Shown here one piece after another: positions 24,537 to 33,652 of a stretch of DNA of 34,305 nt (positions are counted from its first letter, which is position 1; every line of letters starts with the position of its first letter). The notes below the pieces were generated by a model. It searched no databases. It was not told where the DNA came from and saw only the letters and a program-made list of their open reading frames with translations. Source of the DNA: Paenibacillus dakarensis. GTDB lineage: Bacteria > Bacillota > Bacilli > Paenibacillales > Paenibacillaceae. The DNA lies in assembly GCF_001373415.1 (NCBI RefSeq), contig NZ_CDSE01000011.1:1-34305 (forward strand), given 5' to 3'. The position numbers and the translations under genes are program-made.

Positions 24537-25490
24537 ATGTGGACAACGCTTGAACAGATTTTTCCGTATGCCATCGTTTTCACCATTCCGCTTTTGATTA
24601 CCGCCTTAGGCGCTCTGTTCAGTGAACGAAGCGGAGTCGTGAACATCGGTCTGGACGGGCTGATGATTGTCGGTTCCTTTATAGGGGCTTTTGTAGTTTC
24701 CAAGATGCAGGTACAGTTCGGAGACGCCCCATGGGTGCTGTGGGTCGGACTTCTTGCAGCTGCTGCTGCAAGTGCACTATTCTCATTACTGCATGCCTTT
24801 GCAAGCATTAATCTAAGCGCCAATCAGATCATAAGCGGTACGGCGATCAATATGATCGCGGGTGCCTTGACCATTTTCCTGGCGCGTAATATAACAGGCA
24901 GCGGTAACATCGGGATCACAAGCGGGTTTGACCCGTATAATGTACCAGTGCTGTCATCCATTCCGATTATCGGTGATTTATTCTTTACCAAAACATATGA
25001 TTCCACATGGATTGTCCTGGCCATCCTGTTGATCAGCATATTTGTTCTATACAAAACATCCTTCGGCCTGCGCCTTCGGGCATGCGGAGAGCATCCGCAC
25101 GCTGCGGAAGCAGCCGGTATCCGGGTGCAATCCATGCGGTATGTCGGTGTTTTGATATCGGGTGCCTTCTCCGGACTCGGAGGAGCTGCCATCCTGTTGA
25201 CTTATGCTGGTGAATTTACCGGTAATGTTGCCGGTCTCGGCTTCCTGGCGCTGGCATCCCTGATCTTCGGACAGTGGAAACCGCTTGGCATACTGGGTGC
25301 TACCTTCTTCTTCGGATTTGCCAGTACGGTGGCGAACGTGTCGCAGGTAATACCTTCGCTCGCGGTTGTCCCGCCGGTCATTCTGAAGGTATTCCCTTAT
25401 GTGGTCACATTGATCGCACTAGTTATCTTCTCTAAATCCTCTAACGCGCCGAAAGCCGCAGGGGAGCCGTTCGATTCAGGTAAACGTTAA
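24537..25490 (+). CDS. BMP-type ABC transporter permease 2 (importer 1)
   Basis: This is the second membrane subunit, 317 residues, of the YufQ-like class. The conserved SERSGVVNIGLDGLMIVGSF and FGLRLRACGEHPHAAEAAGI cores are visible, with VLISGAFSGLGGAAI and a C-terminal Pro-rich helix VVPPVILKVFPYVVTLIALVIF. It starts four bases after the preceding stop with an overlapping AGGAGG site. It is the last gene of the operon, closed by a strong terminator. Confidence 0.93.
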   Translation: MWTTLEQIFPYAIVFTIPLLITALGALFSERSGVVNIGLDGLMIVGSFIGAFVVSKMQVQFGDAPWVLWVGLLAAAAASALFSLLHAFASINLSANQIISGTAINMIAGALTIFLARNITGSGNIGITSGFDPYNVPVLSSIPIIGDLFFTKTYDSTWIVLAILLISIFVLYKTSFGLRLRACGEHPHAAEAAGIRVQSMRYVGVLISGAFSGLGGAAILLTYAGEFTGNVAGLGFLALASLIFGQWKPLGILGATFFFGFASTVANVSQVIPSLAVVPPVILKVFPYVVTLIALVIFSKSSNAPKAAGEPFDSGKR

Positions 25491-25518
25491 TAGCTGAATA
25501 GAATCCAGTTTCATGATG

Positions 25519-25554
25519 AACCCCCTTCAGGTCATACCTGAAGGGGGTTTTTTA
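25519..25554 (+). terminator. terminator of BMP importer 1 operon
   Basis: AACCCCCTTCAGGT (25519-25532) and ACCTGAAGGGGGTT (25536-25549) form a perfect 14-bp stem with a CAT loop followed by a run of T. Confidence 0.95.
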
Positions 25555-25580
25555 ATGCTTCTTAACATCGTCTGAATAGT

Positions 25581-25611
25581 CACATTTTGGTGAAAAGTGA
25601 GACCTTTTCAT
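25581..25611. promoter_or_regulatory. third copy of the TTTTGGTGAAAAG element with a dyad
   Basis: CACATTTTGGTGAAAAG (25581-25597) repeats the core seen at 20490-20503. Here it begins a dyad, TGAAAAG TGAGAC CTTTTCA (25591-25610). It lies about 120-150 bases upstream of the flavoenzyme gene. A regulatory role is inferred from recurrence and symmetry. Confidence 0.45.
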
Positions 25612-25732
25612 CATGTTATTTAAAATTTGTGATATTTAACACAAGCTTTTCATCTTTTTACCAGTACAATGTGGATATAGATACGAAGATGCTGTGTTAT
25701 AAGCGACTATAAATGACAAAGGATGATACATC

Positions 25733-27655
25733 ATGAGACTATTAGAGGAATCTTCAATTGGTGCTATGAAACTGAAGAATAGAATCATTATGGCGCCGAT
25801 GGGTGCTGAGCTTGGGGATTTTGACGTAAGAACCAATGCGTACTATGCTGCCAGAGCGAAGGGCGGCGTTGCAATGCTGATGTGTACGGTAGTGGCTACG
25901 GAGGAAATTGAGGGACCTTCTCCGGCTTCCAAACTGGATGAGAACAGCTTTGAAGGACTTCAATCCCTGGTTAAGCAGTGCCATGACTATGACTCTAAGA
26001 TATGTCTGCAGATTATGCCCGGTGCGGGTCTGGGAGGAATGGCTCCCGGACGCACACAGCCGGTTGCACCGTCACCTATGCAGGTTATGCCAGGCATGGA
26101 TTTTATGTTTGCCGAGATGACCAAAGAGGAGATCGGGATCATCCACCGCGCCGTCTTGCGCACAGCTGTCTTAGCACAAAAAGCCGGCGTGGACTGCATC
26201 GAAATTCATGCATATGGCGGATATTTAACGGATAAATTCATGAGCAAGCGCTGGAACCACAGAACGGATGAATACGGCGGCAGCTTTGAGAATCGGATGC
26301 GCTTTTTAACCGAAATCATTGAGGGCGTACAGTCTGAATTAGGCAAGGATTATCCACTGATGGTTAAATTCACACCGTCACACTATTTGCCGGTCGAAGA
26401 CGGCTACAGAGGTATGGAAGAAGGACTGGAAATCGCGAAGCTGCTGGAGTCGAAGGGCGTGCATGCACTGCATATCGATGCGGGCTGTCATGATAACTGG
26501 TATATGGCGATGCCGCCGATCTATCAGCAGGAGGTTGCACCGCAGATGATTTCGGCACAGGCTGTTAAGCAGGTCGTATCTATTCCCGTGCTTTCGCAAG
26601 GCAGACTGGAGAACATCAGCAAGGCCGAAGCTGCGCTGGAGAATGAGTGGGTGGATCTGGTTTGTATGGGCAGAGGGCTGCTCGCTGATCCGGAGATCCC
26701 GAATAAAATCGCCCAGTTCCGCACCGATGATATCCGCAACTGCATCTCCTGTAATGAAGGCTGTATTGCCCGTGTGGCTAACATGCCGGACAGCAAGCAT
26801 ATTGAATGCGCCGTAAACCCGCTGACAGGACATGAAGGGATTAGAGAATTAAAGCGGACGGACAACCCTAAACGTATTCTGGTCATTGGAGCAGGTCCTG
26901 GCGGATGTTCCGCTGCGATCACAGCTGCAGAAGCAGGTCACACCGTGGAGGTCTGGGAGAAGAGCGCACAGCTGGGCGGTAACTTCCGTGCTGCTTGTAT
27001 GCCTACCTTCAAGAGAGACGGCGAACAGATTTTGAATTACTATCGCTCACAGCTAAACAAGCTGGGTGTTGTTGTGAAATATTGCAAGGAAGCGACGGCT
27101 GAATCCATTCTTGCTTATGGTGCGGATAAAGTCATCTGGGCAGCTGGCGGAACGCCGGTACGTCCGGCTTCGATTGAAGGGATTATGGGAAGCAATGTAT
27201 GCCTCGCTACCGATGCGCTGCGCGAGCTGTGCCTCGTCGGAGACAACATCGTTGTCATTGGCGGCGGCCTGGTTGGCTGTGAAACCGCAATTAACTATGC
27301 GAGAAAAGGCAAGAAAGTGACCATTGTCGAAATGTCAGACAAGCTGCTGCCGGAGCCGCTGTTTATCCAGAATATGATGATGCTGTCGGGTATGCTGAAG
27401 CACCCGAACATCACTTCCATGCCGGCTACCAAGCTGTCGAAAATCAGCCAAGGCTCCGTAACTGTAGAGTCGGCCGATGGAGTACAAGAGCTTCCTTGTG
27501 ACACCGTCATCCTGGCGATGGGCTTCAGACCTAACAACCAGGTATACAACGAGCTGGAGGGCAAGGTGGACATCGTCAACGTTGGCGATAGTGTCAGAGC
27601 CCGCAAGGTGTATGATGCGGTGCATGAGGCTTATGATGCTGTGTTGAGTATGTAG
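25733..27655 (+). CDS. Fe-S flavoenzyme of the 2,4-dienoyl-CoA / 2-enoate reductase family
   Basis: This 640-residue enzyme has the classical layout: an N-terminal Old Yellow Enzyme-like FMN barrel (1-~330), a [4Fe-4S] site with C337, C340, C344 and C359, and a C-terminal FAD/NAD(P)H module with GAGPGG at 386-391 and GGGLVG at 510-515. Members reduce activated C=C bonds using NAD(P)H. The GCHDNWYMAMPPIYQ stretch resembles the clostridial enoate-reductase / BaiCD-BaiH branch more than E. coli FadH. One oddity is that the usual HxxH active-site pair reads HAYG (H159 present, G162 in place of the second His), so substrate or mechanism may differ. AAAGGATG serves as the ribosome site. It is monocistronic between two terminators. 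The substrate is unknown; bile-acid activity should not be assumed. Confidence 0.85.
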   Translation: MRLLEESSIGAMKLKNRIIMAPMGAELGDFDVRTNAYYAARAKGGVAMLMCTVVATEEIEGPSPASKLDENSFEGLQSLVKQCHDYDSKICLQIMPGAGLGGMAPGRTQPVAPSPMQVMPGMDFMFAEMTKEEIGIIHRAVLRTAVLAQKAGVDCIEIHAYGGYLTDKFMSKRWNHRTDEYGGSFENRMRFLTEIIEGVQSELGKDYPLMVKFTPSHYLPVEDGYRGMEEGLEIAKLLESKGVHALHIDAGCHDNWYMAMPPIYQQEVAPQMISAQAVKQVVSIPVLSQGRLENISKAEAALENEWVDLVCMGRGLLADPEIPNKIAQFRTDDIRNCISCNEGCIARVANMPDSKHIECAVNPLTGHEGIRELKRTDNPKRILVIGAGPGGCSAAITAAEAGHTVEVWEKSAQLGGNFRAACMPTFKRDGEQILNYYRSQLNKLGVVVKYCKEATAESILAYGADKVIWAAGGTPVRPASIEGIMGSNVCLATDALRELCLVGDNIVVIGGGLVGCETAINYARKGKKVTIVEMSDKLLPEPLFIQNMMMLSGMLKHPNITSMPATKLSKISQGSVTVESADGVQELPCDTVILAMGFRPNNQVYNELEGKVDIVNVGDSVRARKVYDAVHEAYDAVLSM

Positions 27656-27675
27656 TATAACCTATCTGTGAACTG

Positions 27676-27730
27676 TGACCTGCAAAGTGGCACTTTGAAA
27701 AAAGTGACCTTTTGCGGGTCATTTTTGTTT
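27676..27730 (+). terminator. terminator of the flavoenzyme gene
   Basis: TGACCTGCAAA near 27676 pairs with TTTGCGGGTCA ending 27721 (one G-T), with a second small AAGTG/CACTT stem inside the loop, followed by TTTTTGTTTT. Confidence 0.8.
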
Positions 27731-27811
27731 TAAATGGCGATTAAGCTTTGTTTTATGCAGTATAGAAACCTCGTGTTTCGTCAATTCAATACATCTTTCT
27801 ACAAAATGTGA

Positions 27812-27826
27812 TTGAAAGCGATTGCA
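27812..27826. promoter_or_regulatory. cre box (CcpA) overlapping the rbsR promoter
   Basis: TTGAAAGCGATTGCA fits the catabolite-responsive element consensus WTGNAANCGNWNNCW at every position. It overlaps the putative -35, so CcpA binding should repress. Because RbsR is also a LacI-family protein, the same site could serve autoregulation. Confidence 0.75.
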
Positions 27827-27852
27827 TAAATATCTTTTTCATGATATATATT
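27823..27852 (+). promoter_or_regulatory. putative promoter of rbsR-rbsK-BMP importer 2
   Basis: TTGCAT (27823-27828), 18-bp spacer, TATATT (27847-27852), about 100 bases upstream of the TTG start. An AACCGGTT palindrome (27891-27898) lies downstream and may be an additional operator. Confidence 0.6.
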
Positions 27853-27953
27853 GGAAATAAACCGCTTTCTTGACCATACATAATATCAGTAACCGGTTTC
27901 TGAAGATTGAATTAACGATATTCATATCTGTTAGAAATGGAGGTGAACGAGTT

Positions 27954-28952
27954 TTGAAGCCCAATATTCAGCATGTTGCGGAAAAGGCGCAGGTGTCCAA
28001 GGCGACCGTGTCCCGCGTGCTAAACAACAATCCTCAAGTGAAAGGCGAGATAAGAGAGCGCGTTCTTCGCGCCATTGAGGAGCTCGGTTATCGTCCCAGC
28101 GTTATCGCAAGAAACTTGGCGACGAACCGGACGAACAATATTGGATTGATCCTGCCGGATATTACGAACCCCTACTTTCCTGTACTGGCACGGGGGGTTG
28201 AGGATGCTGCCCGCAGGCTCGGATATACGCTTTATATCAGTAATACGGATAATGATCCAAGCATTGAGCAGGAGATTATCTACAAGATGGCGGAGCAGCA
28301 GGTTGGGGGTATTTTGCTTATTTCTTCGGCTCTCGATGAGCAGACGGTTAACGAACTGACCAGTCTGCGCACGCCGATTGTTCTGTGTGACCGCTTGATC
28401 GCGAACAAACCGTTCGACGCCGTGCTGATCGATGACTATAAAGCCGCTGCTGAAGCGGTCGGTTACTTGATCGGATTGGGACATAAACGGATTGCCCATC
28501 TGGCGGGTCCCCGAAATATTCAATCGGCGGAAAGCCGAAGAGCGGGCTATCTGGACACAATGCATGCAGCACAGCTGGACCCGTTCATCAGTGTTGGCTC
28601 ATTCAGTTATGAATCAGGGGTTCATCAGATGGGCGCTGTAATTGACGAGTACGGACCTACCGCTATTTTTGCAGCTAACGATTTACTGGCTCTGGGTGCG
28701 ATGCAGGAAATTAACCGCCGGGGCCTCCGGGTGCCAGAGGATATTTCTGTTATCGGCTGTGATGACATTGCTTACTGCAGCATGTCCCGGCCAACCCTCA
28801 GCACGATCTCGATACCTGCCTATCAGATTGGCGTGACGGCGGTTCAGCTGCTGGATGATCAGATTAAGGGGGTGAGCACCGGCTCGAAGAACGTGATTTT
28901 GGATCACAGGCTTTTACATAGAGAATCTTGTAGCGGGGTGGACCAGAGATGA
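27954..28952 (+). CDS. rbsR: LacI-family regulator, probable ribose operon repressor
   Basis: This is a 332-residue DNA-binding repressor. The helix-turn-helix is at the N-terminus ([22 protein letters not shown]) and the hinge reads [24 protein letters not shown]. The sensor domain has [62 protein letters not shown] and [12 protein letters not shown]. The start is a TTG at 27954 with GGAGGTGA seven bases upstream; an in-frame upstream start at 27870 would add 28 residues not seen in the family. The four-base ATGA overlap with ribokinase supports the rbsR assignment and coupled expression. The effector is likely ribose or a phosphorylated derivative; this is inferred from the neighbour. Confidence 0.88.
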   Translation: MKPNIQHVAEKAQVSKATVSRVLNNNPQVKGEIRERVLRAIEELGYRPSVIARNLATNRTNNIGLILPDITNPYFPVLARGVEDAARRLGYTLYISNTDNDPSIEQEIIYKMAEQQVGGILLISSALDEQTVNELTSLRTPIVLCDRLIANKPFDAVLIDDYKAAAEAVGYLIGLGHKRIAHLAGPRNIQSAESRRAGYLDTMHAAQLDPFISVGSFSYESGVHQMGAVIDEYGPTAIFAANDLLALGAMQEINRRGLRVPEDISVIGCDDIAYCSMSRPTLSTISIPAYQIGVTAVQLLDDQIKGVSTGSKNVILDHRLLHRESCSGVDQR

Positions 28953-29881
28953 ATGCTGAGATTGTGGTAGTTGGTAGCCTGAATATGGACATGGTCGTTA
29001 CCTCGAATCATCGTCCGGATCGGGGAGAAACAGTGTTAGGCAATGATTTTTTTATGAATACAGGTGGCAAGGGGGCCAATCAGGCGGTCGCAGCCAGCAA
29101 GCTCGGGGCTGAGGTTGCCATGATTGGAAAATTAGGCAGCGACATCTTCGCAGACCAGCTGCTTGATAATTTGAACCAAGCCGGTGTCGACTGCAGGGCG
29201 ATAGAGAAAATGCCCGGTGAATCGACAGGAGTAGCGTTTATTAACGTTGACCCCGATGGGGACAACAGCATTATCGTCGCTCCGGGAGCCAATATCCGGC
29301 TGACTCCGGAAGATGTGCGAAAGCATGAGGCGATGATCAAGGATGCCAAGCTTCTAATGGTACAGCTTGAAATCCCGCTTGAAACAGTGAAGGAAGCAAT
29401 TTGGATTGCTAAACAGCATCAGGTTCCAGTTTTGCTAGATCCGGCGCCGGCACAGGAATTGCCGGACTCCATACTGGATATGGTCGATTACATTCTGCCG
29501 AATGAGAAGGAAATTGCCCAGCTGACGGGCACGGAGGTTTCCGATCCCTTAACAGCGAAGCTGGCAGCCGTTGAATTGATCAATAAAGGCGTTACAACCG
29601 TTTTCGCCAAAATGGGAGAGAAAGGCGTTGTTGTCATAAGTGCGAACCGCACCTTTTTCGTGGAGCCTTATAAGGTCACCTCGGTGGATTCCACAGCGGC
29701 CGGAGATGCGTTTGCCGGAGCCGTTGCAGCTTCAATTGTAAGCGGGAAAGACATATGGGCGGCTGCGAAATTCGCATCTGCAGTCGGTGCAATCACAGCG
29801 ACGCGCAAGGGAGCACAAGCTTCGATTCCGATGCTTGAGGAAGCCGAGCAATTTATTAAACAAGCAGCACAAAATCAGTAG
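28949..29881 (+). CDS. rbsK: ribokinase
   Basis: This cytoplasmic PfkB-family kinase (310 residues) phosphorylates D-ribose to ribose-5-phosphate. The sugar-binding GGKGANQA is at 39-46, NMD near residue 12 is typical, PNEKE appears mid-chain, and the PfkB signature DSTAAGDAFAGA runs from 247 with catalytic base D253. Its gene starts inside the rbsR stop and is followed 20 bases later by a BMP lipoprotein gene, not by rbsD or a canonical RbsABC transporter. That order suggests a route for ribose released from imported nucleosides, or direct ribose import through a BMP system; no nucleoside hydrolase or phosphorylase gene is visible before the window ends. Confidence 0.94.
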   Translation: MNAEIVVVGSLNMDMVVTSNHRPDRGETVLGNDFFMNTGGKGANQAVAASKLGAEVAMIGKLGSDIFADQLLDNLNQAGVDCRAIEKMPGESTGVAFINVDPDGDNSIIVAPGANIRLTPEDVRKHEAMIKDAKLLMVQLEIPLETVKEAIWIAKQHQVPVLLDPAPAQELPDSILDMVDYILPNEKEIAQLTGTEVSDPLTAKLAAVELINKGVTTVFAKMGEKGVVVISANRTFFVEPYKVTSVDSTAAGDAFAGAVAASIVSGKDIWAAAKFASAVGAITATRKGAQASIPMLEEAEQFIKQAAQNQ

Positions 29882-29900
29882 ACAAGGGAGCGATCCACCT

Positions 29901-30956
29901 ATGAAATTCAAGAAATTCAGCATGCTTACTGCAGTTATATTGTCTGTTTCTTTGCTGGTAGCAGGATGCGGCAAGTCGGAGCCTGCCCCGGCCGGCTCAT
30001 CTTCAGAGGGCCCTAAATCAGAGATTAACGCCCTTTACTATGTAAACAGCACGCTTGGAGACAAGAGCTTCTTCGATTCTGCGCAAGCCGGTATGGATAG
30101 AGCGGTGAAGGAGTTAGGCATTAATGCCAAGACCGTTGAAGGCGGTTCCAATACAGCAGACTGGGCGTCGGGTCTCGAGGCCGTTGTTGCAAGCAATAAA
30201 TATAATGTTGTTGTCGTTGGCACAAGCCAAATGATCGATATAACGAAGGATTTGGCTGAGCGTTATCCGGATATCAAGTTTATCTTCTTCGATGATTTGA
30301 TTGAAGGCGTTCCGAACGTTTACTCCATGCTGTACTCGCAGAGCGAAGGTTCATTCCTTGCCGGCGCATTTGCGGCGATGGCAACAACGAACACAGAGCT
30401 TAAGAACTCCAATCCGGAAAAAGTGGTTGGCTTCGTAGGCGGCATGAACATTCCGATCATTAACGACTTCAAAGCGGGATTTGAGCAAGGCGTGAGCTAT
30501 GTAGACAAAGACGTTAAGGTCGTTACCTCTTATGTCGGGGATTTCGTGAACTCTCCTAAGGGCAAGGAATTGGCACTGGCGCAGATCAATTCACAAAAAG
30601 CCGACATCGTATTCGGCGTAGCATCGGCAGCTGGTCTCGGCACGCTTGAAGGAGCGAGCGAGGAGGGCGTTTATTCGATCGGCGTCGACTCGAACCAAAA
30701 CGCGCTGTACCCTGGAAGTGTTCTCACCTCGATGATGAAGAACGTCGATCAATCCATTTTCCGTGCTTTTGAACTGCTGGTTAAAGACGAACTGCCTCTA
30801 GGAAAGGGAGAAGTCCTGGGAATTAAAGAAGGCGGCGTTGGCCTTGCCAAGGACGAACTGTATGAGAAGCACGTACCGCAATCCATTAAAGACAAGATGA
30901 AGGAAATCGAGGACAAGCTTGCTAACGGCGAGATCACCGTACAATCTTCGTTATAA
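29901..30956 (+). CDS. BMP/PnrA-family substrate-binding lipoprotein (nucleoside importer 2)
   Basis: This is the extracellular lipoprotein (351 residues) of a second importer. The lipobox is VAGC (Cys 23). Family landmarks are LGDKSFFDSAQAGMDRAVKELG, SQSEGSFLAGAFAAMA, VGFVGGMNIPIINDFKAGFEQG, IVFGVASAAGLGTLEGA, YSIGVDSNQN and VLTSMMKNVDQSIFRAFELL. The match to importer 1's protein is clear in motifs but distant in sequence, so the two are old paralogues and probably differ in ligand. I chose ATG 29901, which has AAGGGAG upstream; the longer in-frame ORF start at 29787 lies inside rbsK and would destroy the signal peptide. Context with rbsR-rbsK suggests a ribose-containing ligand. Confidence 0.92.
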   Translation: MKFKKFSMLTAVILSVSLLVAGCGKSEPAPAGSSSEGPKSEINALYYVNSTLGDKSFFDSAQAGMDRAVKELGINAKTVEGGSNTADWASGLEAVVASNKYNVVVVGTSQMIDITKDLAERYPDIKFIFFDDLIEGVPNVYSMLYSQSEGSFLAGAFAAMATTNTELKNSNPEKVVGFVGGMNIPIINDFKAGFEQGVSYVDKDVKVVTSYVGDFVNSPKGKELALAQINSQKADIVFGVASAAGLGTLEGASEEGVYSIGVDSNQNALYPGSVLTSMMKNVDQSIFRAFELLVKDELPLGKGEVLGIKEGGVGLAKDELYEKHVPQSIKDKMKEIEDKLANGEITVQSSL

Positions 30957-30962
30957 GCCCAC

Positions 30963-31000
30963 ACGAGAGGGAGGTGAGGTCAACCTCATCTCTCCCTCGT
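30963..31000 (+). other. intergenic hairpin between lipoprotein and ATPase genes (importer 2)
   Basis: GAGGGAG (30967-30973) pairs with CTCCCTC (30992-30998) and inside it TGAGGT with ACCTCA. No T tract follows, so it looks like a differential-expression or 3'-end protection element at the same place as the hairpin of importer 1. Confidence 0.55.
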
Positions 31001-31051
31001 TAACCGGGTTTCCGTATATAAGAAGGTTATTTTCTGGCTGGGGGGATAGAG

Positions 31052-32596
31052 ATGCCGGTTTTACTAGAAATGAAAAATATTCATAAAGTGTATCCTAACG
31101 GAACCGCCGCTAACAGAGGCGTCGATCTGACCGTTCACGAAGGAGAAATTCACGCGCTTGTAGGAGAAAACGGGGCAGGAAAATCGACCTTAATGAAGAT
31201 TCTGTTCGGGTTGGAGGCTCCAACCAGCGGAACGATTGAATATAAGGGACAGCCTGTTGTCTTCAACGGGCCGAAAGACGCCATTCAGAAGGGCATGGGC
31301 ATGGTGCATCAACATTTCATGCTGTCTCCAACCCTGACGGTGTCGGAGAATATCGTGCTTGGTGATGAACCGAAAAAAGGACTCTTCTCGATGTTTCGCG
31401 ATCGGGCCAAGGAATATCGTGAAGTGGAGCATTTGGTCGCCACTTATGGTCTGAAGGTGAATCTCCGTGCCAAGGTGGAGACGATCCCGGTCGGACAGAA
31501 GCAGCGGGTAGAGATTCTGAAGGTGCTGTACCGGGGTGCCAAGCTGATCATTCTGGACGAACCGACAGCGGTTCTAACACCGCAGGAAACGGATGAGCTG
31601 TTCGATTCCATTCAAGCGCTGGTCAGCGAAGGCCATACGATTATTTTCATTACACACAAGCTGCGTGAGGTTATGCGTATTTCCAACCGGATTACGATCC
31701 TGCGGGCCGGCAAGTCGATTGCTACGCTGCAGACGAAGGATACGAATCAGGAAGAGATTTCCCGTCTGATGGTGGGGCGTGAAGTGCTGTTCCGTGTGAG
31801 CAAGGCACCCGCTGAGCCGAAGGATGTCGTGCTGTCCGTCCGTGGGCTTGAAGCGCTGGATGATAAGGGTGCGCAGGCGCTTCAGGGAATATCTTTTGAT
31901 ATTCGCAGCGGCGAAGTGCTCGGCTTTGCAGGTGTGGAAGGCAACGGTCAAACCGAACTGGTCGAGGCTATTACGGGCCTTCGCAAAGCGGTCGGGGGAA
32001 GTATCCTTTATCAGGGAAAAGAACTGCTGAGTGCGAGTATTGCGGATATTCGACATATGAAAATTGGCCATGTTCCGGAAGACCGCCAAACCTCCGGAGC
32101 CAGTCTAACCTCGACGATTGCGGAAAATCTCCTTCTTGACCATTATCGGAATCCGGAGTTTAAACGGGGAATGTTTCTAAACAAGAACAAAATCAAGCAG
32201 TACGCCCAGAAGATGATGAAGGAGTACGACGTGCGTGCTCAAAGTGAGGAAACACTGGCAGGCGCACTGTCCGGCGGCAACCTTCAGAAGGTCGTCGTGG
32301 CTCGGGAACTGTCGAAGAACCCTAATCTGCTCATCGTGTCCCAGCCGACCCGCGGGGTTGATATCGGGGCGATTGAGTTCATCCACAGGGAGATTATTAA
32401 ACGCCGGGACGGGGGAGCAGCGGTTCTGGTTGTCTCGGCCGAATTATCAGAGATCATGTCGCTGAGCGACCGGATTGCCGTTCTCTATAATGGCGAAATC
32501 GTGGCGCTTCTGGACAACACCGATGATCTGACAGAAGAAGAAATCGGCTATTACATGCTGGGGATTAAGAAACAGGCACAGGAGGCGGTACGATGA
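31052..32596 (+). CDS. BMP-type ABC transporter ATP-binding protein (importer 2)
   Basis: This is a double-NBD cytoplasmic ATPase (514 residues), paralogous to the ATPase at 21951-23480. NBD1 has Walker A GENGAGKST at 38-46, a Q-loop region HQHFMLSPTLTV, IPVGQKQRVEIL in place of a canonical signature, and LIILDEPTAVLTP. NBD2 has the degenerate VEGNGQTEL Walker A, LSGGNLQK signature and LLIVSQPTRGVDIG. GGGGGGAT precedes the ATG. The gene overlaps the following permease by ATGA. Confidence 0.93.
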   Translation: MPVLLEMKNIHKVYPNGTAANRGVDLTVHEGEIHALVGENGAGKSTLMKILFGLEAPTSGTIEYKGQPVVFNGPKDAIQKGMGMVHQHFMLSPTLTVSENIVLGDEPKKGLFSMFRDRAKEYREVEHLVATYGLKVNLRAKVETIPVGQKQRVEILKVLYRGAKLIILDEPTAVLTPQETDELFDSIQALVSEGHTIIFITHKLREVMRISNRITILRAGKSIATLQTKDTNQEEISRLMVGREVLFRVSKAPAEPKDVVLSVRGLEALDDKGAQALQGISFDIRSGEVLGFAGVEGNGQTELVEAITGLRKAVGGSILYQGKELLSASIADIRHMKIGHVPEDRQTSGASLTSTIAENLLLDHYRNPEFKRGMFLNKNKIKQYAQKMMKEYDVRAQSEETLAGALSGGNLQKVVVARELSKNPNLLIVSQPTRGVDIGAIEFIHREIIKRRDGGAAVLVVSAELSEIMSLSDRIAVLYNGEIVALLDNTDDLTEEEIGYYMLGIKKQAQEAVR

Positions 32597-33651
32597 AATC
32601 ATCCAGATCACTGGTACTGGAGATGAGCGGAATTCTTGTGGCGGTTGTCACTGCGCTGCTGTGCGGATTTCTCGTCATCCTGATGACCAGCAGCGAACCG
32701 CTCGTTGCCGTTAGTGCTATGTTCCTTGATCCGTTGTCGAGCTGGTTCAATGTCGGTACGATTCTGAACAAAGCCGTTCCTTTGATTTTAACAGGCCTCG
32801 CGCTTTCCGTAGTATTTCAGGCCAATGTATTCAGCATGGGTGCTGAAGGTCAGCTCTACATCGGAAGTTTCCTTGGAGCGGTTATCGCGATTTATTTACC
32901 GGGTGTGAGCCCATGGATTCATCTGCCGATTATCATTATCGGTGCACTCATTGGGGGTGCTCTGTATGGAGCGATTCCGGGTCTGCTGAAAGCCTACCTG
33001 AACGCCAATGAGATCGTCACCACGCTGATGCTCAATTTTGTGGCGATACTGCTTACCTCTTATTTTGTGAATAATCAGTTCAAGTCACAGGGCGGCGGCT
33101 TCGCCAAGATGGAGAATATCGACAAGGACCTTCTGCTTGCCAAGATTATTCCTGGTACGAGCGCCCATGCCGGTATACTGATCGCACTTGTGGCCGTTAT
33201 CGTTGTCTATCTTCTACTATATAAAACATCCATCGGTTATGAGCTGCGTATGGTCGGAAAGAATCAGCACTTCGCCCGCTATGGCGGTATCGCCACCCGC
33301 AAGATCATTGTCTTCAGCGTAATGATTAGCGGCGCGCTCGCAGGCTTGGCCGGAATTGTGGAAATTCTCGGTGTTCAACAGACATTCAAAGACAACTTCT
33401 CGGTGGGCCTTGGTTTTGATGGAATCATCATTGCACTGCTCGCCCGCAACCATCCGGTGGGTGTGCTTGTTGCCGGTCTGTTCTATGCGTATATCCAGGT
33501 CGGCGCCCAAACGATGCAGTATGGAAGCGATATGCCCCGTGAAGTTGCCGTCATCATTCAAGTTATGCTGGTGCTGCTTGTGACGGCTCAGGCGATCTTC
33601 ACCTTTATTAAACAAAGGTATGCCAAAAGCGGGCAAAAGGAGGTGAAGTAA
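32593..33651 (+). CDS. BMP-type ABC transporter permease 1 (importer 2)
   Basis: This is a membrane subunit of 352 residues, paralogous to the 23477-24532 permease. Family cores are FQANVFSMGAEGQLYIGSFLGA, ANEIVTTLMLNFVA, GYELRMVGKNQHFARYGGI and GLGFDGIIIALLARNHPVGVLVAGLFYAY. About eight hydrophobic helices are expected. It overlaps the ATPase gene by four bases. The AAGGAGGTG ribosome site for the next permease (33638-33646) is in its last codons. Confidence 0.93.
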   Translation: MKSSRSLVLEMSGILVAVVTALLCGFLVILMTSSEPLVAVSAMFLDPLSSWFNVGTILNKAVPLILTGLALSVVFQANVFSMGAEGQLYIGSFLGAVIAIYLPGVSPWIHLPIIIIGALIGGALYGAIPGLLKAYLNANEIVTTLMLNFVAILLTSYFVNNQFKSQGGGFAKMENIDKDLLLAKIIPGTSAHAGILIALVAVIVVYLLLYKTSIGYELRMVGKNQHFARYGGIATRKIIVFSVMISGALAGLAGIVEILGVQQTFKDNFSVGLGFDGIIIALLARNHPVGVLVAGLFYAYIQVGAQTMQYGSDMPREVAVIIQVMLVLLVTAQAIFTFIKQRYAKSGQKEVK

Positions 33652-33652
33652 G

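Noticed and set aside
23663..24823. 386-codon open frame on the minus strand
   Set aside because: It is antisense to two clear permease genes, with no family motifs; long antisense frames are common opposite membrane-protein genes.
29787..29900. Upstream extension of the second BMP lipoprotein
   Set aside because: It overlaps the end of rbsK and would bury the signal peptide and lipobox.
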